From assembly GCA_028571685.1 (NCBI GenBank), contig CM053166.1, positions 61,900,111 to 61,964,110 of the forward strand: 64,000 nucleotides of DNA. Direction: 5' to 3'. Under the pieces are notes generated by a model. It did no database searches. It worked only from the letters and a program-made list of their open reading frames with translations, and was not told the origin of the DNA. Positions 1-9,509 of the stretch are shown in pieces (within the stretch, counting starts at the first letter, position 1; every line of letters begins with the position of its first letter). This DNA comes from Heterohyrax brucei (Eukaryota; Chordata; Mammalia; Hyracoidea; Procaviidae). Made by a program: the position numbers and the translations under genes.

Positions 1-165
1 TTGATAGAGTCGGGAATACGTAGCACTGTGAAAACAGCACTTTCACAGAAAGAAAACTACTTGTCTAAGACTAGGAAACAGTGAACAGAGAACGTATGAG
101 ATTCTCAAGATTGGTAACAGATAGAAACAAGAGAAAGTACACAGTGATTCATCTACCTAGAGAAG
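1..165 (+). repeat. Partial monomer, class H, at window start
   Basis: This is the last 165 bp of a class H copy, cut by the window edge. It carries the H marks GAGTCGGGAATACG, ACTAGGAAAC and AACGTATGAGATTC. It matches 3691-3855 with one difference that I see (TTTCACAG at 41 against TTTCGCAG). Confidence 0.95.
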
Positions 166-411
166 TTACAGAGGTTTACACAGAGAATTCCAAGTATAAG
201 TACAAGAAAATAAGAGAGACTTAGAAAACTGGTAAAACGTACATTGTTGATACAGTTGGGAGTACTTAGCACAATGAAAACAGCACTTTTGCAGAAAGAA
301 ATCTACTTCTCTAAGACCGCGAAACAGTGAAAAGAGAATGTATGAGTTTCTCAAGATTGGTAACAGATAGAAACAAGAGAAAGTACACAGTGATTCATCT
401 ACCTAGAGAAG
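166..411 (+). repeat. Reference monomer, class A' variant
   Basis: An A copy with two linked changes: GATACAG in place of GATAGAG (monomer position 88) and CTTTTGCAG in place of CTTTCGCAG (position 125). In the right half of the array it usually heads the shortened unit A'-D-E; elsewhere it precedes A, C, F or G. Confidence 0.92.
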
Positions 412-657
412 TTACAGAGGTTTACACAGAGAATTCCAAGTATAAGTACAAGAAAATAAGAGAGACTTAGAAAACTGGTAAAACGTACATTGTTGATAGA
501 GTTGGGAGTACTTAGCACAATGAAAACAGCACTTTCGCAGAAAGAAATCTACTTCTCTAAGACCGCGAAACAGTGAAAAGAGAATGTATGAGTTTCTCAA
601 GATTGGTAACAGATAGAAACAAGAGAAAGTACACAGTGATTCACCTATCTAGAGAAG
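412..657 (+). repeat. Reference monomer, class A
   Basis: Class A is marked by ACGTAC at monomer positions 72-77, ACAATG at 106-111, TTTCGCAGAAAG around 123-134, ACTTCT at 140-145, ACCGCG at 151-156 and GTGAAAAG around 163-170. It is the commonest class family (53 full copies including variants) and opens most higher-order units. The body from position 123 to 170 is almost the same as class C. The junction to a following B reads CACCTATCTAG. Confidence 0.93.
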
Positions 658-903
658 TTACAGAGGTTTACACAGAGAATTCCAAGTATAAGTACAAGAA
701 AATAAGAGAGACTTAGAAAACTGGTAAAACCTACATTGTTGATAGAGTTGGGAGTACTTAGCACTGTGAAAACAGCACTTTGGCAGAATGAAATCTACTT
801 GTCTTAGACCGGGAAACAGTGAAAAGAGAATGTATGAGTTTCTCAAGATTGGTAACAGATAGAAACAAGAGAAAGTACACAGTGATTCATGTACCTAGAG
901 AAG
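658..903 (+). repeat. Reference monomer, class B
   Basis: Marked by ACTGTG at positions 106-111, TTTGGCAGAATG around 123-134, GTCTTAGACC (T at position 148), ACCGGG at 151-156 and GTGAAAAG. Preceded by CACCTATCTAG at the junction. It shares most of its body with class D. The junction to a following C reads CATGTACCTAG. Confidence 0.92.
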
Positions 904-1149
904 TTACAGAGGTTTACAAAGAGAATTCCAAGTATAAGTACAAGAAAATAAGAGAGACTTAGAAAACTGGTAAAATCTACATTGTTGATAGAGTTGGGAG
1001 TACTTAGCACTGCGAAAACAGCACTTTCGCAGGAAGAAATCTACTTCTCTAAGACCGCGAAACAGTGAAAAGAGAATGTATGAGTTTCTCAAGATTGGTA
1101 AAAGATAGAAAGAAGAGAAAGTACACAGTGATTCAACTACCTAGAGAAG
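904..1149 (+). repeat. Reference monomer, class C
   Basis: Marked by TTTACAAAGAG (A at position 16), AAATCTAC (T at 73), ACTGCG at 106-111, TTTCGCAGAAAG, ACTTCT, ACCGCG and GTGAAAAG. The tail reads GGTAAAAGAT and leads to a D through CAACTACC or CAACTAACTAG. Copies that follow F directly often lack the position-16 A and read AAACCTAC, so only their right part is C-like. Confidence 0.92.
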
Positions 1150-1395
1150 TTACAGAGGTTTACACAGAGAATTCCAAGTATAAGTACAAGAAAATAAGAG
1201 AGACTTAGAAAACTGGTAAAACCTACATTGTTGATAGAGTTGGGAGTACTTAGCACTATGAAAACAGCACTTTGGCAGAATGAAATCTACTTGTCTAAGA
1301 CCGGGAAACAGTGAACAGAGAATGTATGAGTTTCTCAAGATTGGTAACAGATGGAAACAAGAGAAAGTACACAGTGATTTATCTACCTAGAGAAG
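1150..1395 (+). repeat. Reference monomer, class D
   Basis: Marked by ACTGTG at 106-111 (this copy has a private ACTATG), TTTGGCAGAATG, GTCTAAGACC, ACCGGG and GTGAACAG (C at position 167). The tail usually has AGATGGAAAC (G at 204) and leads to E through GATTTATC. The second commonest class (51 full copies). A sub-form has GGAAGAATG. Confidence 0.92.
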
Positions 1396-1641
1396 TTACA
1401 GAGGTTTACACAGAGAATTCCAAGTATAAGTACAAGAAAATAAGAAAGACTTAGAAAACTGGTAAAACCTACATTGTTGATAGAGTTGGGAATACGTAGC
1501 ACTGTGAAAACAGCACTTTCGGAGAAAGAAAAGTACTTGTCCAAGACCAGGAAACAGTGAACAGAGAATGTATGTGTTTCTCAAGATTGGTAACAGATAG
1601 ATACAAGAGAAAGTACACAGTGATTCATCTACCTAGAGAAG
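1396..1641 (+). repeat. Reference monomer, class E, Et form
   Basis: Class E is marked by GGGAATACGTAGC around positions 92-104, TTTCGGAG or TTTCGCAG, GAAAAGTACTTG, ACCAGG at 151-156 and GTGAACAG. The Et form has TATGTGTTTC (T at position 180) and often AAGAAAGAC near 46-54. Et copies start at 1396, 5086, 10986, 12954, 17136, 30912, 32142, 43212, 44442, 47394, 48624, 51575, 52805, 56003, 58216 and 62398. Confidence 0.92.
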
Positions 1642-1887
1642 ATACAGAGGTTGACACAGAGAATTCCAAGTATAAGTACAAGAAAATAAGAGAGACTTAG
1701 AAAACTGGTAAAACGTACATTGTTGATAGAGTTGGGAGTACTTAGCACAATGAAAACAGAACTTTCGCAGAAAGAAATCTACTTCTCTAAGACCGCGAAA
1801 CAGTGAAAAGAGAATGTATGAGTTTCTCAAGATTGGTAAAAGATAGAAACAAGAGAAAGTACACAGTGATTCAACTACCTAGAGAAG

Positions 1888-2133
1888 TTACAGAGGTTTA
1901 CACAGAGAATTCCAAGTATAAGTACAAGAAAATAAGAGAGACTTAGAAAACTGGTAAAATCTACATTGTTGATAGAGTTGGGAGTACTTAGCACTGCGAA
2001 AACAGCACTTTCGCAGAAAGAAATCTACTTGTCTAAGACCGCGAAACAGTGAAAAGAGAATGTATGAGTTTCTCAAGATTGGTAATAGATGGAAACCAGA
2101 GAAAGTACACAGTGATTCATCTACCTAGAAAAG
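1888..2133 (+). repeat. Mosaic monomer C'
   Basis: A C copy (AAATCTAC, ACTGCG, ACCGCG) that has ACTTGT in place of ACTTCT and a normal TTTACACAGAG start. Its tail has GGTAATAGATGGAAACCAGAG, the GGAAACCAGAG form otherwise typical of G-F junctions. It looks like an exchange product between C and G. Seen once. Confidence 0.8.
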
Positions 2134-2379
2134 TTACAGAGGTTTACACAGAGAATTCCAAGTATAAGTACAAGAAAATAAGAGAGACTTAGAAAACTGG
2201 TAAAACCTACATTGTTGATAGAGTTGGGAGTACGTAGCACTGTGAAAACAGCACATTCGAAGAAGGAAAACGACTTGTCTAAGACCCGGAAACAGTGAAC
2301 AGAGAATGTATGAGTTTCTCAAGATTGGTAACAGATAGAAACAAGAGAAAGTACACAGTGATTCTCCTATCTAGAGAAG
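2134..2379 (+). repeat. Reference monomer, class F
   Basis: Marked by GTACGTAGC (G at 101 without the A at 97), GCACATTCG around 118-126, GAAGAAGGAAAACGAC, ACCCGG at 151-156 and GTGAACAG. When it follows G the junction reads GGAAACCAGAG and CTAGAAAAG. Nineteen full copies, absent from 26,238-37,553 and from 37,800-50,099. A few left-side copies have TTCGCAGAAGG in place of TTCGAAGAAGG. Confidence 0.92.
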
Positions 2380-2625
2380 TTACAGAGGTTTACACAGAGA
2401 ATTCCAAGTATAAGTACAAGAAAATAAGAGAGACTTAGAAAACTGGTAAAACCTACATTGTTGATAGAGTTGGGAGTACGTAGCACTGTGAAAACAGCAC
2501 ATTCGCAGAAGGAAAACGACTTGTCTAAGACCCGGAAACAGTGAACAGAGAATGTATGAGTTTCTCAAGATTGGTAAAAGATAGAAACAAGAGAAAGTAC
2601 ACAGTGATTCAACTACCTAGAGAAG

Positions 2626-2871
2626 TTACAGAGGTTTACACAGAGAATTCCAAGTATAAGTACAAGAAAATAAGAGAGACTTAGAAAACTGGTAAAACCT
2701 ACATTGTTGATAGAGTTGGGAGTACTTAGCACAGTGAAAACAGCACTTTGGCAGAATGAAATCTACTTGTCTAAGACCGCGAAACAGTGAAAAGAGAATG
2801 TATGAGTTTCTCAAGATTGGTAACAGATGGAAACCAGAGAAAGTACACAGTGATTCATCTACCTAGAAAAG
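2626..2871 (+). repeat. Reference monomer, class G
   Basis: Marked by ACAGTG at 106-111 and TTTGGCAGAATG (as in B and D), then ACCGCG and GTGAAAAG (as in A and C). It therefore reads as a mosaic with a B/D-like centre and an A/C-like right part. Twelve full copies, each followed by F. Nine have AATCTATG in place of AATGTATG (position 175); this copy, 5578 and 49854 do not. Confidence 0.9.
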
Positions 2872-3117
2872 TTACAGAGGTTTACACAGAGAATTCCAAG
2901 TATAAGTACAAGAAAATAAGAGAGACTTAGAAAACTGGTAAAACCTACATTGTTGATAGAGTTGGGAGTACGTAGCACTGTGAAAACAGCACATTCGCAG
3001 AAGGAAAACGACTTATCTAAGACCCGGAAACAGTGAACAGAGAATGTATGAGTTTCTCAAGATTGGTAACAGATAGAAAGAAGAGAAAGTACACAGTGAT
3101 TCAACTACCTACAGAAG

Positions 3118-3363
3118 TTGCAGAGGTTTACACAGAGAATTCCAAGTATAAGTACAGGAAAATAGGAGAGACTTAGAAAACTGGTAAAATCTACATTGTT
3201 GATAGAGTTGGGAGTACTTAGCACTGCGAAAACAGCACTTTCGCAGAAAGAAATCTACTTTTCTAAGACCGCGAAACAGTGAAAAGAGAATGTATGAGTT
3301 TCTCAAGATTGGTAACAGATAGAAACAAGAGAAAGTACACAGTGATTCAACTACCTAGAGAAG
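3118..3363 (+). repeat. Reference monomer, rare class C'' variant
   Basis: A C body with an unusual left side: entry CTACAGAAGTTGCAG (G at position 3) and TACAGGAAAATAGG around 36-49. Found only at 3118, 8774 (2 bp short) and 15414, each time between F and D with H one monomer further on. The three copies mark descent of one four-monomer cassette. Confidence 0.92.
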
Positions 3364-3609
3364 TTACAGAGGTTTACACAGAGAATTCCAAGTATAAGTA
3401 CAAGAAAATAAGAGAGACTTAGAAAACTGGTAAAACCTACATTGTTGATAGAGTTGGGAGTACTTAGCACTGTGAAAACAGCACTTTGGCAGAATGAAAT
3501 CTACTTGTCTAAGACCGGGAAACAGTGAACAGAGAATGTATGAGTTTCTCAAGATTGGTAACACATGGAAACAAGAGAAAGTACACAGTGATTCATCTAC
3601 CTAGAGAAG

Positions 3610-3855
3610 TTACAGAGGTTTACACAGAGAATTCCAAGTATAAGTACAAGAAAATAAGAGAGACTTAGAAAACTGGTAAAACCTACATTGTTGATAGAGT
3701 CGGGAATACGTAGCACTGTGAAAACAGCACTTTCGCAGAAAGAAAACTACTTGTCTAAGACTAGGAAACAGTGAACAGAGAACGTATGAGATTCTCAAGA
3801 TTGGTAACAGATAGAAACAAGAGAAAGTACACAGTGATTCATCTACCTAGAGAAG
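3610..3855 (+). repeat. Reference monomer, rare class H
   Basis: Marked by GAGTCGGGAATACG, GAAAACTACTTG, GACTAGG, AACGTATGAG and GAGATTCTC. Full copies only at 3610, 9264 and 15906, plus the partial copy at 1. It shares the TACGTAG motif with E and F and takes the place of an E: it follows D and is usually followed by an A-type copy. Confidence 0.93.
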
Positions 3856-5823
3856 TTACAGAGGTTTACAGAGAGAATTCCAAGTATAAGTACAAGAAAA
3901 TAAGAGAGACTTAGAAAACTGGTAAAACGTACATTGTTGATACAGTTGGGAGTACTTAGCACAATGAAAACAGCACTTTTGCAGAAAGAAATCTACTTCT
4001 CTAAGACCGCGAAACAGTGAAAAGAGAATGTATGAGTTTCTCAAGATTGGTAACAGATAGAAACAAGAGAAAGTACACAGTGATTCATCTACCTAGAGAA
4101 GTTACAGAGGTTTACACAGAGAATTCCAAGTATAAGTACAAGAAAATAAGAGAGTCTTAGAAAACTGGTAAAACGTACATTGTTGATAGAGTTGGGAGTA
4201 CTTAGCACAATGAAAACAGCACTTTCGCAGAAAGAAATCTACTTCTCTAAGACCGCGAAACAGTGAAAAGAGAATGTATGAGTTTCTCAAGATTGGTAAC
4301 AGATAGAAACAAGAGAAAGTACACAGTGATTCACCTATCTAGAGAAGTTACAGAGGTTTACACAGATAATTCCAAGTATAAGTACAAGAAAATAAGAGAG
4401 ACTTAGAAAACTGGTAAAACCTACATTGTTGATAGAGTTGGGAGTACTTAGCACTGTGAAAACAGCACTTTGGCAGAATGAAATCTACTTGTCTTAGACC
4501 GGGAAACAGTGAAAAGAGAATGTATGAGTTTCTCAAGATTGGTAACAGATAGAAACAAGAGAAAGTACACAGTGATTCATGTACCTAGAGAAGTTACAGA
4601 GGTTTACAAAGAGAATTCCAAGTATAAGTACAAGAAAATAAGAGAGACTTAGAAAACTGGTAAAATCTACATTGTTGATAGAGTTGGGAGTACTTAGCAC
4701 TGCGAAAACAGCACTTTCGCAGAAAGAAATCTACTTCTCTAAGACCGCGAAACAGTGAAAAGAGAATGTATGAGTTTCTCAAGATTGGTAAAAGATAGAA
4801 AGAAGAGAAAGTACACAGTGATTCAACTACCTAGAGAAGTTACAGAGGTTTACACAGAGAATTCCAAGTATAAGTACAAGAAAATAAGAGAGACTTAGAA
4901 AACTGGTAAAACCTACATTGTTGATAGAGTTGGGAGTACTTAGCACTGTGAAAACAGCACTTTGGCAGAATGAAATCTACTTGTCTAAGACCGGGAAACA
5001 GTGAACAGAGAATGTATGAGTTTCTCAAGATTGGTAACAGATGGAAACAAGAGAAAGTACACAGTGATTTATCTACCTAGAGAAGTTACAGAGGTTTACA
5101 CAGAGAATTCCAAGTATAAGTACAAGAAAATAAGAAAGATTTAGAAAACTGGTAAAACCTACATTGTTGATAGAGTTGGGAATACGTAGCACTGTGAAAA
5201 CAGCACTTTGGGAGAAAGAAAAGTACTTGTCTAAGACCAGGAAACAGTGAACAGGGAATGTATGTGTTTCTCAAGATTGGTAACAGATAGAAACAAGAGA
5301 AAGTACACAGTGATTCATCTACCTAGAGAAGTTACAGAGGTTTACACAGAGAATTCCAAGTATAAGTACAAGAAAATAAGAGAGACTTAGAAAACTGGTA
5401 AAACCTACATTGTTGATAGAGTTGGGAGTACTTAGCACAATGAAAACAGAACTTTCGCAGAAAGAAATCTACTTCTCTAAGACCGCGAAACAGTGAAAAG
5501 AGAATGTATGAGTTTCTCAAGATTGGTAAAAGATAGAAACAAGAGAAAGTACACAGTGATTCAACTACCTAGAGAAGTTACAGAGGTTTACACAGAGAAT
5601 TCCAAGTATAAGTACAAGAAAATAAGAGAGACTTAGAAAACTGGTAAAACCTACATTGTTGATAGAGTTGGGAGTACTTAGCACAGTGAAAACAGCACTT
5701 TGGCAGAATGAAATCTACTTGTCTAAGACCGCGAAACAGTGAAAAGAGAATGTATGAGTTTCTCAAGATTGGTAACAGATGGAAACCAGAGAAAGTACAC
5801 AGTGATTCATCTACCTAGAAAAG

Positions 5824-6068
5824 TTACAGAGGTTTACACAGAGAATTCCAAGTATAAGTACAAGAAAATAAGAGAGACTTAGAAAACTGGTAAAACCTAC
5901 ATTGTTGATAGAGTTGGGAGTACGTAGCACTGTGAAAACAGCACATTCGAAGAAGGAAAACGACTTGCTAAGACCCGGAAACAGTGAACAGAGAATGTAT
6001 GAGTTTCTCAAGATTGGTAACAGATAGAAACAAGAGAAAGTACACAGTGATTCACCTATCTAGAGAAG
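5824..6068 (+). repeat. Class F monomer, 245 bp (1-bp deletion)
   Basis: CGACTTGCTAAG at 5961 against CGACTTGTCTAAG in other F copies: one T lost near 5967. Confidence 0.95.
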
Positions 6069-6314
6069 TTACAGAGGTTTACACAGAGAATTCCAAGTAT
6101 AAGTACAAGAAAATAAGAGAGACTTAGAAAACTGGTAAAACCTACATTGTTGATAGAGTTGGGAGTACTTAGCACTGTGAAAACAGCACTTTGGCAGAAT
6201 GAAATCTACTTGTCTAAGACCGGGAAACAGTGAAAAGACAATGTATGAGTTTCTCAAGATTGGTAACAGATAGAAACAAGAGAAAGTACACAGTGATTCA
6301 TGTACCTAGAGAAG
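6069..6314 (+). repeat. Reference monomer, class B' variant
   Basis: Like B, with the CACCTATCTAG entry and GTGAAAAG, but with GTCTAAGACC (A at position 148). It normally follows F and precedes C, in the unit A-G-F-B'-C-D. This copy has a private GACAATG near 6237. It is intermediate between B and D and could be either the older state of B or a B/D mosaic. Confidence 0.88.
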
Positions 6315-6560
6315 TTACAGAGGTTTACACAGAGAATTCCAAGTATAAGTACAAGAAAATAAGAGAGACTTAGAAAACTGGTAAAACCTACATTGTTGAT
6401 AGAGTTGGGAGTACTTAGCACTGCGAAAACAGCACTTTCGCAGAAAGAAATCTACTTCTCTAAGACCGCGAAACAGTGAAAAGAGAATGTATGAGTTTCT
6501 CAAGATTGGTAAAAGATAGAAACAAGAGAAAGTACACAGTGATTCAACTACCTAGAGAAG

Positions 6561-6805
6561 TTACAGAGGTTTACACAGAGAATTCCAAGTATAAGTACAA
6601 GAAAATAAGAGAGACTTAGAAAACTGGTAAAACCTACATTGTTGATAGAGTTGGGAGTACTTAGCACTGTGAAAACAGCACTTTGGCAGAATGAAATCTA
6701 CTTGTCTAAGACCGGGAAACAGTGAACAGAGAATGTATGAGTTTCTCAAGATTGGTAACAGATGGAAACCAGAGAAAGTACACAGTGATTCATCTACAAG
6801 AAAAG
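6561..6805 (+). repeat. Class D monomer, 245 bp (1-bp deletion in tail)
   Basis: The tail reads CATCTACAAGAAAAG near 6791 against CATCTACCTAGAAAAG elsewhere: one base lost and one changed near 6797. Confidence 0.93.
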
Positions 6806-7543
6806 TTACAGAGGTTTACACAGAGAATTCCAAGTATAAGTACAAGAAAATAAGAGAGACTTAGAAAACTGGTAAAACCTACATTGTTGATAGAGTTGGG
6901 AGTACGTAGCACTGTGAAAACAGCACATTCGAAGAAGGAAAACGACTTGTCTAAGACCCGGAAACAGTGAACAGAGAATGTATGAGTTTCTCAAGATTGG
7001 TAACAGATAGAAACAAGAGAAAGTACACAGTGATTCACCTATCTAGAGAAGTTACACAGGTTTACACAGAGAATTGCAAGTATAAGTACAAGAAAATAAG
7101 AGAGACTTAGAAAACTGGTAAAACCTACATTGTTGATAGAGTTGGGAGTACTTAGCACTGTGAAAACAGCACTTTGGCAGAATGAAATCTACTTGTCTAA
7201 GACCGGGAAACAGTGAAAAGAGAATGTATGAGTTTCTCAAGATTGGTAACAGATAGAAACAAGAGAAAGTACACAGTGATTCATGTACCTAGAGAAGTTA
7301 CAGAGGTTTACACAGAGAATTCCAAGTATAAGTACAAGAAAATAAGAGAGACTTAGAAAACTGGTAAAACCTACATTGTTGATAGAGTTGGGAGTACTTA
7401 GCACTGTGAAAACAGCACTTTGGCAGAATGAAATCTACTTGTCTAAGACCGGGAAACAGTGAACAGAGAATGTATGAGTTTCTCAAGATTGGTAACAGAT
7501 GGAAACAAGAGAAAGTACACAGTGATTTATCTACCTAGAGAAG

Positions 7544-7789
7544 TTACAGAGGTTTACACAGAGAATTCCAAGTATAAGTACAAGAAAATAAGAGAGACTT
7601 AGAAAACTGGTAAAACCTACATTGTTGATAGAGTTGGGAATACGTAGCACTGTGAAAACAGCACTTTCGGAGAAAGAAAAGTACTTGTCTAAGACCAGGA
7701 AACAGTGAACAGAGAATGTATGCGTTTCTCAAGACTGGTAACAGATAGAAACAAGAGAAAGTACACAGTGATTCATTTACCTAGAGAAG
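7544..7789 (+). repeat. Reference monomer, class E, Ea form
   Basis: As the Et form but with TATGCGTTTC (C at position 180). This is the form in most E copies from 18 kb on, both with TTTCGGAG and with TTTCGCAG, so the two sites have been shuffled relative to each other. E copies close most higher-order units and are followed by A-type monomers. Confidence 0.92.
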
Positions 7790-8773
7790 TTACAGAGGTT
7801 TACACAGAGAATTCCAAGTATAAGTACAAGAAAATAAGAGAGACTTAGAAAACTGGTAAAACGTACATTGTTGATAGAGTTGGGAGTACTTAGCACAATG
7901 AAAACAGCACTTTCGCAGAAAGAAATCTACTTCTCTAAGACCGCGAAACAGTGAAAAGAGAATGTATGAGTTTCTCAAGATTGGTAACAGATAGAAACAA
8001 GAGAAAGTACACAGTGATTCACCTATCTAGAGAAGTTACAGAGGTTTACACAGAGAATTCCAAGTATAAGTACAAGAAAATAAGAGAGACTTAGAAAACT
8101 GGTAAAACCTACATTGTTGATAGAGTTGGGAGTACTTAGCACTGTGAAAACAGCACTTTGGCAGAATGAAATCTACTTGTCTTAGACCGGGAAACAGTGA
8201 AAAGAGAATGTATGAGTTTCTCAAGATTGGTAACAGATAGAAACAAGAGAAAGTACACAGTGATTCATGTACCTAGAGAAGTTACAGAGGTTTACAAAGA
8301 GAATTCCAAGTATAAGTACAAGAAAATAAGAGAGACTTAGAAAACTGGTAAAACCTACATTGTTGATAGAGTTGGGAGTACTTAGCACTGTGAAAACAGC
8401 ACTTTGGCAGAATGAAATCTAATTGTCTAAGACCGGGAAACAGTGAAAAGAGAAAGTATGAGTTTCTCAAGGTTGGTAACAGATGGAAACCAGAGAAAGT
8501 ACAGAGTGATTCATCTACCTAGAAAAGTTACAGAGGTTTACACAGAGAATTCCAAGTATAAGTACAAGAAAATAAGAGAGACTTAGAAAACTGGTAAAAC
8601 CTACATTGTTGATAGAGTTGGGAGTACGTAGCACTGTGAAAACAGCACATTCGCAGAAGGAAAACGACTTGTCTAAGACCCGGAAACAGTGAACAGAGAA
8701 TGTATGAGTTTCTCAAGATTGGTAACAGATAGAAAGAAGAGAAAGTACACAGTGATTCAACTACCTACAGAAG

Positions 8774-9017
8774 TTGCAGAGGTTTACACAGAGAATTCCA
8801 AGTATAAGTACAGGAAAATAGGAGACTTAGAAAACTGGTAAAATTTACATTGTTGATAGAGTTGGGAGTACTTAGCACTGCGAAAACAGCACTTTCGCAG
8901 AAAGAAATCTACTTCTCTAAGACCGCGAAACAGTGAAAAGAGAATGTATGAGTTTCTCAAGATTGGTAAGAGATAGAAACAAGAGAAAGTACACAGTGAT
9001 TCAACTACCTAGAGAAG
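8774..9017 (+). repeat. Class C'' monomer, 244 bp (2-bp deletion)
   Basis: AAAATAGGAGACTTAG near 8815 against AAAATAGGAGAGACTTAG in the sister copies at 3118 and 15414: two bases of a GA run lost, consistent with slippage. Confidence 0.94.
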
Positions 9018-9509
9018 TTACAGAGGTTTACACAGAGAATTCCAAGTATAAGTACAAGAAAATAAGAGAGACTTAGAAAACTGGTAAAACCTACATTGTT
9101 GATAGAGTTGGGAGTACTTAGCACTGTGAAAACAGCACTTTGGCAGAATGAAATCTACTTGTCTAAGACCGGGAAACAGTGAACAGAGAATGTATGAGTT
9201 TCTCAAGATTGGTAACACATGGAAACAAGAGAAAGTACACAGTGATTCATCTACCTAGAGAAGTTACAGAGGTTTACACAGAGAATTCCAAGTATAAGTA
9301 CAAGAAAATAAGAGAGACTTAGAAAACTGGAAAAACCTACATTGTTGATAGAGTCGGGAATACGTAGCACTGTGAAAACAGCACTTTCGCAGAAAGAAAA
9401 CTACTTGTCTAAGACTAGGAAACAGTGAACAGAGAACGTATGAGATTCTCAAGATTGGTAACAGATAGAAACAAGAGAAAGTACACAGTGATTCATCTAC
9501 CTAGAGAAG

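Larger units (their letters stand above)
166..3855 (+). repeat. Array segment 1: A' A B C D E A2 C' F F G F C'' D H (15 monomers)
   Basis: Fifteen copies in register, starting every 246 bp. The first seven (A' A B C D E A2) reappear in the same order from 3856, an offset of 3,690 bp, with scattered single-base differences. The second half then departs: C' at 1888, F at 2134 and 2380, G at 2626, F at 2872, the rare C'' at 3118, D at 3364 and the rare H at 3610. Private changes are frequent, for example GAAGATACAGAGGTTGAC near 1640 and ACTTATCTAAG near 3010. A2 is an A copy with ACAGAACTTTCG in place of ACAGCACTTTCG. Confidence 0.93.
3856..9509 (+). repeat. Array segment 2: A' A B C D E A2 G F B' C D F B' D E A B B'' F C'' D H (23 monomers)
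   Basis: Twenty-three copies. The opening run A' A B C D E A2 is the second copy of the run at 166. Three of the window's five deletions lie here: one base in F (5824-6068), one in the tail of D (6561-6805) and two in C'' (8774-9017), so the segment is 4 bp short of 23 x 246. The order is irregular, with F following D at 6806 and B' followed directly by D at 7298. B'' at 8282 is a B-like copy with a private AATTGTC. The segment closes with the cassette F C'' D H, also found at 2872 and 15168. Confidence 0.92.

Noticed and set aside
166-354. A 62-codon minus-strand open frame in nearly every monomer
   Set aside because: It starts at TTG, not ATG, and repeats only because 246 is divisible by 3. 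Stops break it in many copies (the nine G copies with AATCTATG; also 2872, 18612, 22548, 29682, 35586 and 50837) and frameshifts in others. Class differences change residues freely. No recognisable domain, signal or family.
166-411. Monomer as an ancient dimer of about 123 bp
   Set aside because: Short similarities (ACAGAGAAT twice, GAAAACAG and GAAACAG) are spaced 151 and 95 bp apart, not at half-length, and the two halves do not align by eye.
166-411. Phased A-tracts giving curved DNA
   Set aside because: A-runs lie at irregular spacings (about 18, 9, 43, 22, 23, 49 and 9 bp). Some are near helical multiples, but too weak to claim without a curvature calculation.
742-790. Hairpin CTGT-GAAA-ACAG in B, D, E, F and H copies
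   Set aside because: Stem of four base pairs only, destroyed in A (ACAATG) and C (ACTGCG) without compensating change. No support for a structured RNA or terminator.
2213-2290. CENP-B box in class F (ATTCGAAGAAGGAAAAC)
   Set aside because: Only the TTCG and central A of the box core are present; the CGGG half is absent. ACCGGG elsewhere in B and D lies too far from any TTCG.
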